Part shown: in pieces, positions 1 to 12,205 of the stretch
Position numbering within the stretch: the first letter of the stretch is position 1
How the letters are laid out: every line of letters starts with the position of its first letter
Source: Entophlyctis helioformis
Taxonomy: Eukaryota > Chytridiomycota > Chytridiomycetes > Chytridiales > Chytriomycetaceae
DNA: 64,000 nt
Direction of reading: 5' to 3'
NCBI GenBank assembly: GCA_025526915.1
Contig: JAHLKH010000036.1
Span: forward strand, 62,001-126,000
Notes under the pieces: model-generated
Database searches by the model: none
What the model was told of the DNA's origin: nothing
What the model saw: only the letters and a program-made list of their open reading frames with translations
Made by a program: the position numbers and the translations under genes

Positions 1-13
1 AGGTGGTACGTAC

Positions 14-188
14 GTTGCGTGAGCTCCTCCTTCTTCTTCTTCTCGACATACTTTTTGGCAAAGGCGTGGTTGATGGTGAACCCCTCGTCCTCGTCTTTGC
101 TGTTGTTGCGGCCAGAGCCAGCGCCAGAGCCAAAGCCAGAGCCAAAGCCCTGCTCAACGTCGCTGTCGTCGTCGCCCAGAATGTTCAT
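14..188 (-). CDS. KRI1: KRI1-like ribosome biogenesis protein, 5' exon (partial)
   Basis: The first exon encodes about 58 residues beginning MNILGDDDSDVEQ and ending in a conserved-looking segment FTINHAFAKKYVEKKKKEEL. It then meets a GTACGT donor at the window edge, with the next codon split after its first base. An acidic start followed by an INxxFAKKYxxKKxxEEL motif is how KRI1, a nucleolar partner of KRR1 in 40S subunit assembly, begins in fungi. Between the two lies a Gly/Ser stretch coded by imperfect repeats. The gene continues to the left of the window. Its start lies 77 bp downstream of the stop of the next gene, on the same strand. Identification rests on this short N-terminus only. 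Confidence 0.5.
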
Positions 189-265
189 GACCGAATGCGA
201 CGGAACCCGAGGAAGCAGAAAAATAATTTTCAATCAAAACGAAATACAGAATCGAAAATGTGTCA

Positions 266-3200
266 TCAGATGCGCAGCATGTCGAGGATCTGCTGGCACA
301 TGCGCTTGTACTGCCACGAGTCGCCCATGACCCGCCGGAACTGGATGCCGTACAGACCACGCCACGTGATCTTGCAGATCCCAATCTCGATGCGAACCGT
401 CTGGAAGCTGGCCGCACCGCCAGCGCCAGCCGGCGGGGCCGCACCCATGGACGCGCGGTGTGCAAGGTGGAGCGATCCGCGCGCCGCCGGTACAGGCAGA
501 AGCCCCGTGTTCTTGGATACGGACCGCGGCGGCACAACCGCAGTCGCGCTTCCATTCGCGCCGCTGCGTGTAATCGCCGCATCGCCCACATCAGACGGCC
601 GCGGCAGGTTAGGCCGCCTGCTCTCGCGCATCAGCGTCGATGCCGCAGAGAGCGGCGCGCTGGGCATGCCGGCCGACTCGGGGGCAGTCGCCTGCTCCGG
701 CGAGATGGGCGTGAGCACATCCTCCTCGGCTGAAGAGTACCCGCTCGCCGACGGCCGGCCCGTCGAGATGGTGAGCCCGCCGCTCGGCCGTGCGCGCCGC
801 TTGAACAGCGACAGGTTGGTCGCCGCCGCCGGCGTCGTGAACTCGACAATGATGACGCCGCGGCGCTCAGAGTAGACAATGCCTTGGCGCTCGCAAATGT
901 GCTTGAGCACGCGGAGCAGGTCCTCGCGGATGACGGGCGGCGACTGGGCAGACGTGTTCGACACGGTAAACAGGCCCTTGAAGAAGAGCGTCTCGATGCG
1001 GTCGTCGATGCGGCCGGTCGGCGGCGAGGGCGTCTGCTTGGAAGCATGCTGTTTGCGGTCGCGGCCAGCTCCGTGCTGCGAGAAGCGCGTAAGGTTGGAC
1101 GGCAGCGACGTCGACAGCTGCGAGTCCATGTCGTCGCCAGAAGCGTCTTCGGTGGGGCGGACGGCAGCCACGTGCACATCGGCTGCGCCACTGGCAGCAT
1201 CATCCACCGTCGACATGACAATCACGGGCGGCTCGCTGGTCGAGACGCGTGGCGGCGACACGTCCGTGGACGTTCGGGGGCTGTCCGCGTGGCTGGTGCG
1301 CACCTTGCGGCGACGCGTCATGCTCGCAAACAGTGCCGTCATGAAGCCCTTGGACTCCTTGGGACGCTCATCGTCACGCTCGAGCGACGAGCGGCTCGTG
1401 ACCACCGTCGTGGACGATGTCGACAGCTGGCTCTGCGACTCACGCGGCGTCTGGGCACGCGGCTGCGGCTGTGGCTGGGGACGCGGCTGGGGCGGCTGGA
1501 TCGCCTCGACGCCGTCCTTGCTGGCATTGCGGCGGTGACGCTCAGCCTCGTCGTTGCGTGCCTTGCGGCGCGAAAAGGTGCCAAAGATGCTCTGAGTGTT
1601 GCGTGCCGCGCGGTCATCGGTGCTTGATGTGCTGTCGCGGCCAAGGTGGTGGTCCGGGTACGTGTAGTCGATGTTGCTGCTGTTGGCACTCTGGCCGTCG
1701 ACCCAGGCAGACCGCGGCGAGTCGGTTGAGCTTGGCGCCATGCTGTCGGACGTCGACACACGGCCGCCCATGTCCGACATGGCAGACCGCGGCGACGGGG
1801 CAGCCGAGTTGGGCGACATGGGCGTCGCGCTGACGCTGTGGCTGCTCGAGGTGCTCGACCCCTTGGACGAGCGGTGGAATCCGCGGATACGCAGGCCGAG
1901 CGATTTGGTGCGTCGGATCTGCACCTCGCTCTCTCCAGCTGGACGCGGCGACGAGTTGTTCTGTGCCTGGCTCTGCGCAAGCGACGACACGGTGATGACG
2001 TCCAGACCCGGCGCGACAGAGTTGGGCGTGCCAGGCATCGCTGGAGTGGGCATGTTCCCATTGCCGTGCTGCTGCTGCTGCTGGGCATGGGTCTCGACGG
2101 GCGGCGGCGTGGGCGGTCCACGCGGCAGCTCCTTGCTCGCAATCATCGACGCGTCAGCAGGTGCAATCTCGATCGCGTTGGGGTCGCTGCTCGAAGGGCT
2201 TGCAGGGGCAGACAGAACGCCTGCTTTGCGGCTGTCCATCATGGCCGCATCCTGAGACGCAAGCGACTTGGCCGACACGGTGGACGCCTTGCGACGCGCA
2301 TTCTCCTCGGCGAGCTTCTCGCGAACAAGGTAGTACACGCTGACAATAGCTGCAGGCGGCGCTGAAATGATGCGGCCAGAGATGAGCGGGTGCACGGCGT
2401 CGGCGGGCGATGCGAGCCCGGTCTCGTTGGCAAGGGCGGCCGTGAGCTTCTCGACAATCTGCTCCTGCGTGCCAAACTCGAATCCGCGCATGCGGCTGAT
2501 GACCTCGGGGTCAAAGGGTGCGTGCAGAGGCTCGCGCGCAGGCAAATGGTTCTTGGGGGCATCGCTCTCCTTGATGATCCACGGGTGGCAACGGATCTCT
2601 TGGATGGTGGCACGCGACGCAGGATCGAGCACAAGCATGCGCGACAGCAGGTGCGCACACTCCTCGGACAGGAACGTCGGGTACTCGACGACGCCCCGCT
2701 TGATCTTGGCATGCAGGGCTGGCAGAGACGAGTCGTCAAAGGGCACCTTGCCGCACACGAGCACGTACATGATGACGCCCATGCTCCACACGTCGACCTC
2801 GGGGCCAACGTACTTTTTGGCAGACAGAAGCTCGGGGGCGGCAAAGTATAAGCTGCCGCAGAACGTCGACAGCAAGGACGTGGGCTCGTAGATGTTGGCT
2901 AAGCCGAAATCAATGACCTTGATCTGGCCGCGCTTGTCGATGAGGATGTTTTCAATCTTGAGGTCGCGGTGGACGATCGAGTTTTGGTGGCAATAGTCTG
3001 CAAGACAGCGGCAGTGAGCGCAAGAGCACGAGTTAGTGAGAGAGAGGGAGGCAGGCATTTAGAGTGGGCTGCGATGGCGGCTGCCATCAGGACAGCGCCA
3101 ACAGCGCGGCATTCATGAGAAGCAACACTCACCGACGGCCGAGATGATCTGGCGCATGAACCGGCGAGCAAACTTTTCCTTGAGCCGACCGTGCGAGATG

Positions 3201-4236
3201 ATAAAGTCGAGCATCTGCGGTCCATCAATCAGCTGCAGCAATAGAGCATCGCATATCATTCAACGTGTGAGTAGGCATCTCAATCCAAAAGCCAAAAAGC
3301 CAAACACTGCGGCCCGACGCCACGCGTCACACAGCGGTCGAGCGGCATCACACGAGCGCCAGAGTCAAAAGCCTCACATCAAAGAACAGGTAGTAAAAGT
3401 CTGCGACATGGCGACCTCTTTGAGCGGCACGATGTTGGGGATGCGACAGCAGCAGCGTCATGGAGATTTCGCGGATGATGCGCTGGTCCTCCTGCTCGAG
3501 CTTGGAGAGCGGGTGGAGGCCGATGCGCTCCGAGCCGGGCACGTCGGCAACAAACTTGGTGGGGCCGACGATCGTGTCGGGGCTGATGCCGCTGGCGAGC
3601 CGAGCGGATCTGTCAACGTCACGCAGTGGCCGTGGCACAATTTTGCACGCCACCTGCAAGAGTGTTTCAAGTTGGCGGATGTTTGGGCGACGTGGTGTCG
3701 TGGTGGTGTCGTTGTGGTGGTGGTTGTCCGGTAACGCCGAGGCCGCATGATGCAGAGCAGGCATGGGCAGCGCAGGGCGGGATGGGATCGCACAAAGGGC
3801 CAGGAACGGTTCAAGAAAGTCAGCTGTCAAGTCAGCGCCAGTCATGGCACGCCAAGGCACACCAAGGCACGCCTTGGCTGTCCATCGGAAAGACGGGCTG
3901 ACAGCAGCTAGCAAGACAGCAGCTGCAGCAGGACAGCCAGCAAGGGAAACAAAGGCGAATGCAGCAGCGCACCTGTTGGCCCGTGACGGAGCAGGTGGCA
4001 ATCTTGACCTTGCCCATGGAGCCTTGGCCGAGCGTCTTGCCGAGCGTGTAGGGCCCGACGGTCTTTGCGGGCCTGGGCTTGTGGTGCGACGTGCTGCCCT
4101 GGCGGGCAACGGTGGCGGCCGTGACCGTGGCTGCCGGTGCAGGTGCCGGTGCAGGTGCAGGCGCAGCGGCAGCAGCGGGGGCGGGGGCGGACGGGGACGA
4201 TGCAGCGGGCGACTGGGCAGCAGGCGGCATCGGCAT
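266..4236 (-). CDS. KIN1: KIN1/KIN2-type (MARK/PAR-1 family) serine/threonine kinase
   Basis: Four exons (3973-4236, 3378-3653, 3133-3232, 266-2997) give about 1123 residues, similar to yeast Kin1. The N-terminus is Ala/Pro-rich. The kinase domain starts with the P-loop [12 protein letters not shown] and continues with VACKIV (ATP lysine), [10 protein letters not shown] (catalytic loop), DFGLAN and APELLS. A long Ser/Pro/Gln-rich linker follows. The last about 100 residues end in [15 protein letters not shown]...ILDMLRI, the pattern of a KA1 membrane-binding domain. Kin1/MARK kinases act in cell polarity and exocytosis at the plasma membrane. In exon 2 the conserved [14 protein letters not shown] segment is in the +1 frame between about 3412 and 3448, with an extra C at CCCC and a missing base before TTTT. 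The two changes cancel, so an assembly error pair is likely. All three introns have GT-AG ends. Confidence 0.85.
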
Positions 4237-4692
4237 CGTGGTGGCAGTCGTGGTGGTGGCAGTAGTAGAGGTTGTCGTTGTTGTCGTTGTTGTCGTTGTC
4301 GTTCAACGCCGTTCAAGCTGTGCAGGGCGGCACGCTGTTCAGTCTATGTTGGAAGCAGTGGCAAGGGCAGCAAATGCCGGCCGCGGCATTTATCGTCGCT
4401 GCTTGGGCGTGTTTGGGGTTCCAGCCGCACACATGAAACAGCCAAAGTTGCTCGCCGCAGTCGTCGCCGTCATTGTCGCCGGTCGCAGGTCCGCGGCACT
4501 GTGGCTCTGTGGCTGGCCCGCCGGTGCACAGAGCGAAACAGGCAAACACATGCGTGCACACGGACACACGGGCACACAAACCACCGCGCGTTGGCCCGCT
4601 CGGCATCACAGCATCCACCATGGAGAAGAGCTTCTCAGTCACACGTTTCATTCGCGTCTGGCCAGGCATATGCTCGGCAGCACAGGGCCGCC

Positions 4693-7600
4693 TCACGCCT
4701 TGAGCTTCTCAAAGTTGGCAATCGACGCCGTCAGCGTCTCAATCTCGGTCGCGTATCCCTTGAGCTTGGCCGCATCGGCCTCCTTGACCTCGGCCTTGAC
4801 ACGCGCCGCATAGCCATCGCCCGCCATGACCTTTTCAAGTGCCGCAGAGAGCGCCTGCACCTTGCCCAGCTTGGTGTGCAGCTTGGCAATCTCGACATCA
4901 ATGTCAAGCTGGCCGCGCACAAGGAGGTGCACCGTCGCCGCCGACGAGATGGTCTGCAGTGCGCATCCGGACGGCGCCGCTGCGCCGTGGGCAACCGTCT
5001 CGAGCGTCTTGATGCCCCGCGTGAGGCCTCGGATAATCGCCGACTGCGATGCAATGAGCTCGCGGTGCGCGTCCGACGCCACCTCGACATACACGCTGGC
5101 ATTCGAGCGGATGTTGTACTCGGTGAGTAGCGACCGCGCGCCGGCTGCAACCGCATTGACCACCTCAAAGTCTGCCTCCGCAGCCGTAAACTCCCAGTCG
5201 GACCGGAAGACGGGGTACGCCGCCTTCATGATCGTCACGGTGTTGTCGCCGGCACGGCGAGGGATCCGCTGGAACAGCTCCTCCGTGACAAACGGCATCA
5301 TCGGGTGCAGGAGGCGGAGTCCCTGGTCCAGACACGTGTACAGCACGTCCTGTGCGGTGGCCTTGGCCTCGGGGCTCGCTGCATTGTCAATCGCTCCCTT
5401 GCACACCTCCAGGTACACGTCGCAGAGGTCGTACAGCCAGAACTGGTAGATGGTGCTGGTTGCATGCATAAAGTTGAACTGCTCCATGCTGGCGTTGGTC
5501 TCCTTGATCGCCTTGTTGAGCTTGGCAAGGATCCACTTGTCCGCAAGCGACTCCTTGCCGGTGGGCTGTACCATGCCATGCACACATCCATCCATTCGTC
5601 CGCCCATCTACACGTCAGCCAGCACATCCCATCAACAGCAGAGTCGCATAAACAACAATCCCGCTTACCGTGGCAGACGAGCGGGGCTTGTAGTCGTCTC
5701 CAAGCTTCATGAGCGCAAACCGAGTCGCGTTCCAGATCTTGTTGCAGAACTTGCGGTAGCCGTCCACGCGCTGGATGTCAAACAGAATGGTGCGACCGCC
5801 AGAAATGTACGCAAGCAGTCCAAAGCGGAGCGCATCCGTGCCGCACTCGGGGATGCCGTTGGGATAGTCCTTGCGCTGCGCCTCGGACGCACGAACAAGC
5901 TCGCGCGGGTCCAGGTTGCCCGTCTCGAGACGCTTGAGGAGCCGCTCGAGCGTGATGCCCTCCATAATGTCGTACGGGTCAATGACGTTACCCAGACTCT
6001 TGGACATCTTGCGGCCATGAGCGTCACGGATCAGCGCGTGGCAGTACACCTGCGTAAAGGGCACCTTGCCCGTCAGCTTGAGCGACAGCATGATCATGCG
6101 CGCAACCCAGAAGAACAGAATGTCCCAGCCGGTCTCGAGGAGCGTGTTCGGGAAGAGTCTGTCCATGTCGAGCGTCTGGTTGGGCCAGCCCATGATGGAG
6201 AACGGCCACAGGCCAGACGAGAACCACGTGTCCAGAACGTCGTCGTCCTGCTCAAGCGAGATGCTGGCCTTGTCGATCTTGGGGAACTTGGTGTGCGCGC
6301 GCTCAAGCGCCTCGGCATCCGTGCGGCCAGACACCCAGCGGTCAGAGTCGGCGCGGTCGTTGGCATCACCGGCAATGACGACAAAGTAGGCCGGGACACG
6401 GTGGCCCCACCACAGCTGGCGCGAGATGCACCAGTCCTGGATGTTTCGAGCCAGCGGAAGTACTCGCTCTCCGAGAACGCCGGCGCAATGGTGATCTCGC
6501 CGCTGCGCACAGCCTCGAGCGCCTGGGCCGCCATGCCCTTGCAGTTGACCCACCACTGCGGCTTCAAGAGCGGCTCGACAATGTTGCCAGAGCGAGCGCA
6601 GATGGGTAGCATCATCTTGTTGTCCGCGGTGCCAACGTACAGACCCTTCTCCTTGAGAGCCTCAAGCACGGCAACGCGGGCATCGAAGCGCTGCAGGCCG
6701 GTAAACGGCGCGCCGTTCTCGTTGACCTTGCCGTCATCCGTAAAGATGTTGATGAACTCGAGGTTGTTGCGACGGCCGACCTCAAAGTCGTTAAAGTCGT
6801 GGGCAGGCGTGATCTTGACGGCACCGGTTCCAAACTCGGGGTCGGGGTACTCGTCGGCGACAATGGGGATGCGGCGGTTCTGGAACGGGTGGATGACAAA
6901 CTTGCCGTGGAGATGCTGGTAGCGCTTGTCCGACGGGTGGACGGCAATGGCCGTGTCGCCGAGCATGGTCTCGAGACGCGTGGTGGCGACAACGATGCGC
7001 TCGTCCGAGTTCTCGACCTGGTAGGCAAACGAGATGAGCACACCAAACTCGTACGTCTTGCTTGGGTCGTGGTCGGGGACGCTCATCATCGTGCGGCCCT
7101 CGAGAGCCGTGTCCTCGACCTCGAGGTTGGACACGGCCGTCTTGAGCTTGGTGCACCAGTTGACCAGACGGTTGGCACGGTAGATGGTGCCGTCGTCGTG
7201 CAGACGGACAAAGGCCTCCTTGACCGACTCGCAAAGATCCTTGAGGCCGGAAGAGCAGTTGGGAGAAGCAAAAAGGACCGCTGTCAGCCAGCCAGGCCAC
7301 ACATCCAAGGGAAAGAGCGCATCGCCAAGGAACGGCCGTGCATCGAGCCGAACGGCGGAGCAGCGCCACTTACAGGGTCCATGGTGAACTTGGAGCGCTC
7401 CCAGTCAAACGACGAGCCGATGCGGCGCAGCTGGTCGTAGATGCGGCCAACGTACTCGTCCTTCCAGGCGTAGACCTCGTCGATAAACTTCTCGCGGCCA
7501 AGATCGTGGCGAGTGATGCCGCGCTCGCGCATGAGCTTCTTCTCACGACCACCTGGGTGGAGATGCCAGCGTGGTCCGCGCCAGGAACCCAGACGACGGT

Positions 7601-8300
7601 CTTGCCCTGCATGCGGTTCCAGCGGACGAGCGTGTCTTGGATGGCGTTGGTGAGCGCATGGCCGAGATGGAGAGCGCCGGTGACGTTGGGCGGGGGGATG
7701 GGGACGACGTAGGTGCCGGCATCCAAGGCCGAGCCGTCGGCCTTGAACTCGGGCCGGAAGAAGCCCGACTTTTCCCACCAGTCGTACCAGGCGGCCTCGA
7801 CGACCTTGGGTTGGTAGGTGGGCGGGAACGGCGCCGACAGATCCTTCTTGTCGCCCTTGGGCGTGGTGTTGACAAAGGCGACCTCGGGCACGGCGACGGC
7901 GGCCTCCTTGGGCTCCTCCTTCTTCTTCTTCTTCTCGGCCTGGGCGAGCGAACGTATGAAGGAGCGAGGCGGCACGGCATGGGGCGTTCAGGCGTGTCGT
8001 GTGGTCGTTGGTGAGTATTCTGACAGACGGACGGACAGACGGACGTATAGACAGACAGGCGGACAGATAGACAGAGAGACGCACCTCGGGCTTGGCGGCA
8101 GCAGCCTGCTTCTCGGCAGCCAGCTTGGCCTGCTTGGCCTGGAACTTGGCGAGCTTCTCGAGCCGCTTGGCCTCGTTCTTGTCGTGGTTCTTGGACTTTT
8201 CGCCGTCTGCCGGTGCATCAGCGGGCATCAGCGCAGCAGGCGGCGGGGCAGGCGCAGCAGCGGGCTGCTTGTCCTTGGAGCCGGCAGCGTTGGTGGCCAT
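4693..8300 (-). CDS. VAS1: valyl-tRNA synthetase (class I)
   Basis: Four exons (8085-8300, 7374-7939, 5669-7239, 4693-5565) encode about 1075 residues, the usual eukaryotic ValRS length. A Lys/Ala-rich N-terminal appendix precedes the catalytic core. The core carries the HIGH-type motif [15 protein letters not shown], the editing-domain stretch, [10 protein letters not shown] and the KMSKS loop [10 protein letters not shown]. It is followed by the anticodon-binding domain and a C-terminal coiled coil. The enzyme charges tRNA-Val and edits mischarged threonine. Two single-base deletions break the frame: near 7546 (after ISTQVVV) and near 6445 (within WLENIQDW). Exon lengths become a multiple of three only if both bases are restored. 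An in-frame ATG at 8684 would add 128 Arg-rich residues and may give a mitochondrial form. Confidence 0.9.
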
Positions 8301-8684
8301 GGCTCGAGCGAGTGGGCGGTGGTGGTGTTGGTGGGTGTGGTGGTTGTGGTGGTTGCAGTAGGTGAAGTGGTGCAGGCACGGGTGCAGGCACGGGTGCAGG
8401 CGGTGCGAGCGGTGCAAGAGCAGAAGGTGATCTGCGGGCAAAGACGAGCGTGCGGGTGTCGGCGGCGAGAGGTGCGGCGGCAGCGGCTTTATGGGCGGCG
8501 GGATGGATGCGGGCAGCAGGCGCAGCGGGAATGGCGGCAGCGGCAGCGGCGGCTGGCGGCTGGCGCAGCGTGCGGCCGCGGGTGGTGTCGGCCGACGCAG
8601 CGCGGATGACGGGGATGACGCGGGCGGGCGGGCAGCGGCTGCGTGTGCGTGCGGCTGCGAGCGCGGGCAGCCACGGCGAAGCAT
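8301..8684 (-). other. possible mitochondrial presequence extension of ValRS
   Basis: The ValRS frame stays open upstream of the cytosolic-type start at 8300 to another ATG at 8684. The 128 extra residues start MLRRGCPRSQPHAHAAAARP. They are rich in Arg, Ala, Ser, Pro and later His, with a single acidic residue. That composition suits a matrix-targeting presequence. In yeast, VAS1 makes cytosolic and mitochondrial ValRS from one gene by alternative starts, so the same arrangement is inferred here. It could also be simply an open 5' UTR. Confidence 0.4.
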
Positions 8685-8851
8685 CGACGGCGGGCAAGAA
8701 ATACCACGAGTCGGTGACTGCGACGAGTCAGCGGCGAGTCAGAGACGGGCGGCAGACAAGTCGGTCTGCGTCATGCGATCGCACTCGGCATCAAGGGGCA
8801 GTAAGTGCACGATGTAAAAGAACACTTCATTGGCCAACAGCCGGTGCACAA

Positions 8852-11191
8852 TCAGGCAATGGGAGCAATGGCAGCAAAGTTGGTCTTCTTGCCAGCAGCG
8901 ACAAGGTTGAACGCGTCGGCCTGAGCGCCGGTCTTGGGCGGCAGAGCCTTGAAGGCATCGGCACCCTTGAGACAGAGGGTCTTGCACTCGCCCTGAGCCT
9001 GGTTGCAGATGCGTTCGATGATGATGGCGCCGTTCTGGGCAGTGCCTGGCACGCCGATGATCTGGAACGACGTCTCGCGGCGGCCCTGGAAACCAGCACC
9101 GAACTCGATCGCGGGGAGCTTGCACTGAGCGATGAGAGCATCGCCGTTGGCGGCGGCAGCAGGAGGAGCAGCGGGCTGGTTGTTGCCGTTGTTGTTCTGC
9201 TGGTTGCCGTTGTTGTTCTGCTGGTTGCCGTTGTTGTTGTTGCCCTGAGCAGGAGGAGCACCGATGGGGTTGCCCTGGTTGTCGCGCGGCTGGATCTCCT
9301 TGAAGTTGGTGGTGATGCCAAACACCTTGTTGAACGCGTCGGCCTGAGCACCGGTCTTGTCCGGCTGGGCGGCGAATGCGGCGGCGGCAGGGATGCAGAG
9401 ATCCTGAGTGGCCTTGGGAGCCTTGCAGCGGTCACGGAGCTGGTCGCAGAGAGCACGGACGATGATGTTGCCGTTCTGTGCCGACGACTGCGAGAACGAG
9501 TCCTTGTTGACGACCTCGAAGGCAGTCTCCTTGCGGCCGTCGATGTTGAGACCGAAGCGGATCGTGGGAGGCTTGCACGAACCAAAGTCGATGTTGCCGT
9601 TGGCGGCAGCAGCAGGGGGAGCAGCAGCACCGCCTGGTTGTTGTTGTTTGCTGGTTGTTGTTGCGTTGTTGTTACGCCTGAGCAGGAGGAGCGGATGGGG
9701 TTGCCTGGTTGTCGCGAGGCTGGATCTCCTTGAAGTTGGTGGTGATGCCAACACCTTGTTGAACGCGTCGGCCTGAGCACCGGTCTTGTCCGGCTGGGCG
9801 GCGAATGCGGCGGCGGCAGGGATGCACAGGTCCTGAGTGGCCTTGGGAGCCTTGCAGCGGTCACGGAGCTGGTCGCAGAGAGCACGGACGATGATGTTGC
9901 CGTTCTGGGCCGACGACTGCGAGAACGAGTCCTTGTTGACGACCTCGAAGGCAGTCTCCTTGCGGCCATCGATGTTGAGGCCGAAGCGGATCGTGGGAGG
10001 CTTGCACGAGCCAAAGTCATGTTGCCGTTGGCGGCAGCAGCAGGGGGAGCGACAGGGGGAGCGGCAGGCTTGTCGTTGTTGGCAGCACCGAGACCACCGG
10101 CAGCAGCACCAGGGTTGGCGCACGACGAAAAGTCGGTCACAGTCACGGTCACAGTCACGATGCCGTCAGCACCCGTCTTGGTGGCAGTGGACGTCTTCTG
10201 GCCCGTGGTCGGGGTCGCGTTGTTGCCGCCTGTGGCAGCAGCGGCACCACCAGCAGCGGCACCACCACCGCCACCGAGCTTGGCCAGGAGATCAGCCTTG
10301 GAGATGGACGGCTGTGCCTTGGACTTGCCGTTCGTGAGCGTCGCCTGCGTGATGCAGTCGATCTCCTGGCCCTTGACGACCTTGCGGCCAAAGAAGTCGC
10401 CATCGCGATCGGCGATCACAGGGGTGTTGTCACAAGTGTTGCCGCCAGCAGTCGGGTCGCCGAGCTGGCCGGGAACAAACGTCGACGTCTGCAGAGCGAG
10501 GTCGGCAGCCTGGTCGGCCGTGAAGCCGAGCTTGACAAGGTTCTGGGCGAGCTTGGTCTGCGTGTCGGCGTTGGTCGACTTGCCAAGATCCGACGCGGGG
10601 TCCTGGATCTGGGTGAGACCAGCGAGCTCGGCGCTGGATGGGGGAAGAGTGGCAGAGGGAGGGAGTGGCAGAGTAGCAGAGAACATGCGTCAGCAACCAC
10701 ATTGTGCAAGAGCATGCAGCCAACCGATCACAGCAAGCTAGCCAGCCAGCAAGACAGCCACCAAAGCACGCGACTCACTTGCGAGGAGCCTTCTTGCAGA
10801 CTTCCTGAGCGAGACCGACGCCGTTGGTGTTGCGCTCAAGGATGCGGAACTGCATGCAAGTGGCGATCTCGTTCTTGTCGCCGCCGTTCTTCTTGGCGTT
10901 GTCGATACAAGCATCGGCAAGGTTCTGCTGAACACAGACGGGGTCCTTCAAGTCGGCAGGCAGGTCGGGGTTCTTCGCAAAGAGGCCAACGTTGGCCGCG
11001 AGGCCGAGCGTGCCAAAGACGACTTCGACCTTGTTCACAAAGGGGTCGTTGTTGTTGCCTTTGCGGATAACTTTACGCGTGGCGAGGAGGAGCACTTCGT
11101 GCGAGTGCTCCTGGGGAACCTCACGGCGGACGAGCGTGGGGGCGGCGTTGGCGGCCGTGGCAGCGAGAGCGAGAACAAGAGTGGTGAACAT
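8852..11191 (-). CDS. secreted repeat protein, copy A (frame disrupted)
   Basis: Exon 1 (10779-11191) encodes a signal peptide (MFTTLVLALAATAANAAPT, then a dibasic RR) and a six-cysteine N-domain. Exon 2 (8852-10633) continues after the AAC codon split by the intron. It encodes a Gly/Ala and Thr/Val-rich linker, two copies of a roughly 95-residue module (FGLNIDGRKETAFEVVNKDS ... TGAQADAFNKVFGI) and a shorter related end module. Asn/Gln-rich spacers lie between modules. I know of no function; similar secreted modules occur in uncharacterised fungal proteins. Compared with copies B-D, this copy lacks about eight single bases between 9630 and 10020 (for example AAAGTCATG for AAAGTCAATG near 10018). 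The frame is therefore broken between linker and modules. This may be assembly error in a repeated region or real decay. Confidence 0.65.
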
Positions 11192-12205
11192 GGCTTGTAG
11201 GTGGTGGATACACTGAGAATATACAAGTGTTGATGATGTGAACGACAGGTGGGGGCGACTGCCGCCTTTTATGGCCGTGATCTGTGCGGCGTGTTTCAGA
11301 AGCACGGTGGCACGAGTGCCGCTGACACTGTCGTGACAACGACGTCCCTCGGTGGCGCGCCAGGGCAGCTGATTTTGCCGCGCCACCGGAACGCGCTTGT
11401 TCGCGTGTTCGACACCCAAACCATGGCAGTGGCGAAATGATCCCTTCGGTCGTGCCTCCAGGGCGACTGTCTCGGGAGTGAAACCTGCCGAAGGAACGTC
11501 CGGCCGTTTGCGCCTTGTAACCTGGCCGTTGTGCTTCCATCTGAGCTGACCGGGTTGCACTTGGCGGCTGTTCCCGGTTTGTCCAACAAGCCGACGGCTT
11601 CTTGGAGAGCAGCAGCTTCCTGGAGAGTAGCAACCACATGATCAGTCCATGCGCTGAAGCATCACTGAAGCAGACAAGTATGGCACGATGGCCTTTCAAA
11701 CTACGACGAAGGAATGGCTGTATATTGGATGTCGGAGGTTCCTGATCGTGCGTCAGATGTGCTGAGGCATTGCCCACTGAGCCGAGCTTAGGGCTCGTGC
11801 ACGTGGCAGAGAAAATGTGGATCGTGTCGCAGACAGCAGTGATGCATGAATGATGAGACGAGAGAAAGTGGCGTTGGCTTTCCCACAGACAACCCACCGT
11901 CAATCGTATCCGACGTTGTACTGCTGGAGTAGATCGAGGCTGACTTCACTGGAGAGCAGCAGCCTCAGGATCAGTCCTTGTGTTGAAGCAGACATGCGAC
12001 GCACATGTGTTGGACGACTGCCTTGCAAACCACGGCATGCCATCACAATCGAGCAACCAGCCATTCAGTCTCTTGCACAGACATGCCATGGATTGCTGTG
12101 GATTGCTGTTCACTGATGTGTACAAGCTGCCGTCAAACACCAAACCAGAGATGGATATAGCAGAACACTTCATTGACCAACAGCCGGTGCACATCACAGA
12201 CACAA
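11192..12205. other. spacer between secreted paralogues A and B
   Basis: There is no convincing gene. The first 90 bp hold the copy A promoter. The remainder is diverged repeat of the B/C and C/D spacers, including the downstream block near 12100-12200 that ends in ATGGATATAGCAGAACACTT just beyond the copy B stop. Confidence 0.6.
11265..11274 (-). promoter_or_regulatory. TATA box of secreted copy A
   Basis: CCATAAAAGG on the minus strand lies 74 nt upstream of the copy A ATG. The same box sits in the same place before copies B (14171-14180) and C (16867-16876). Confidence 0.6.

Noticed and set aside
3..875. 290-codon plus-strand ORF over the KIN1 C-terminus
   Set aside because: It is antisense to the conserved KA1 domain and has no recognisable features.
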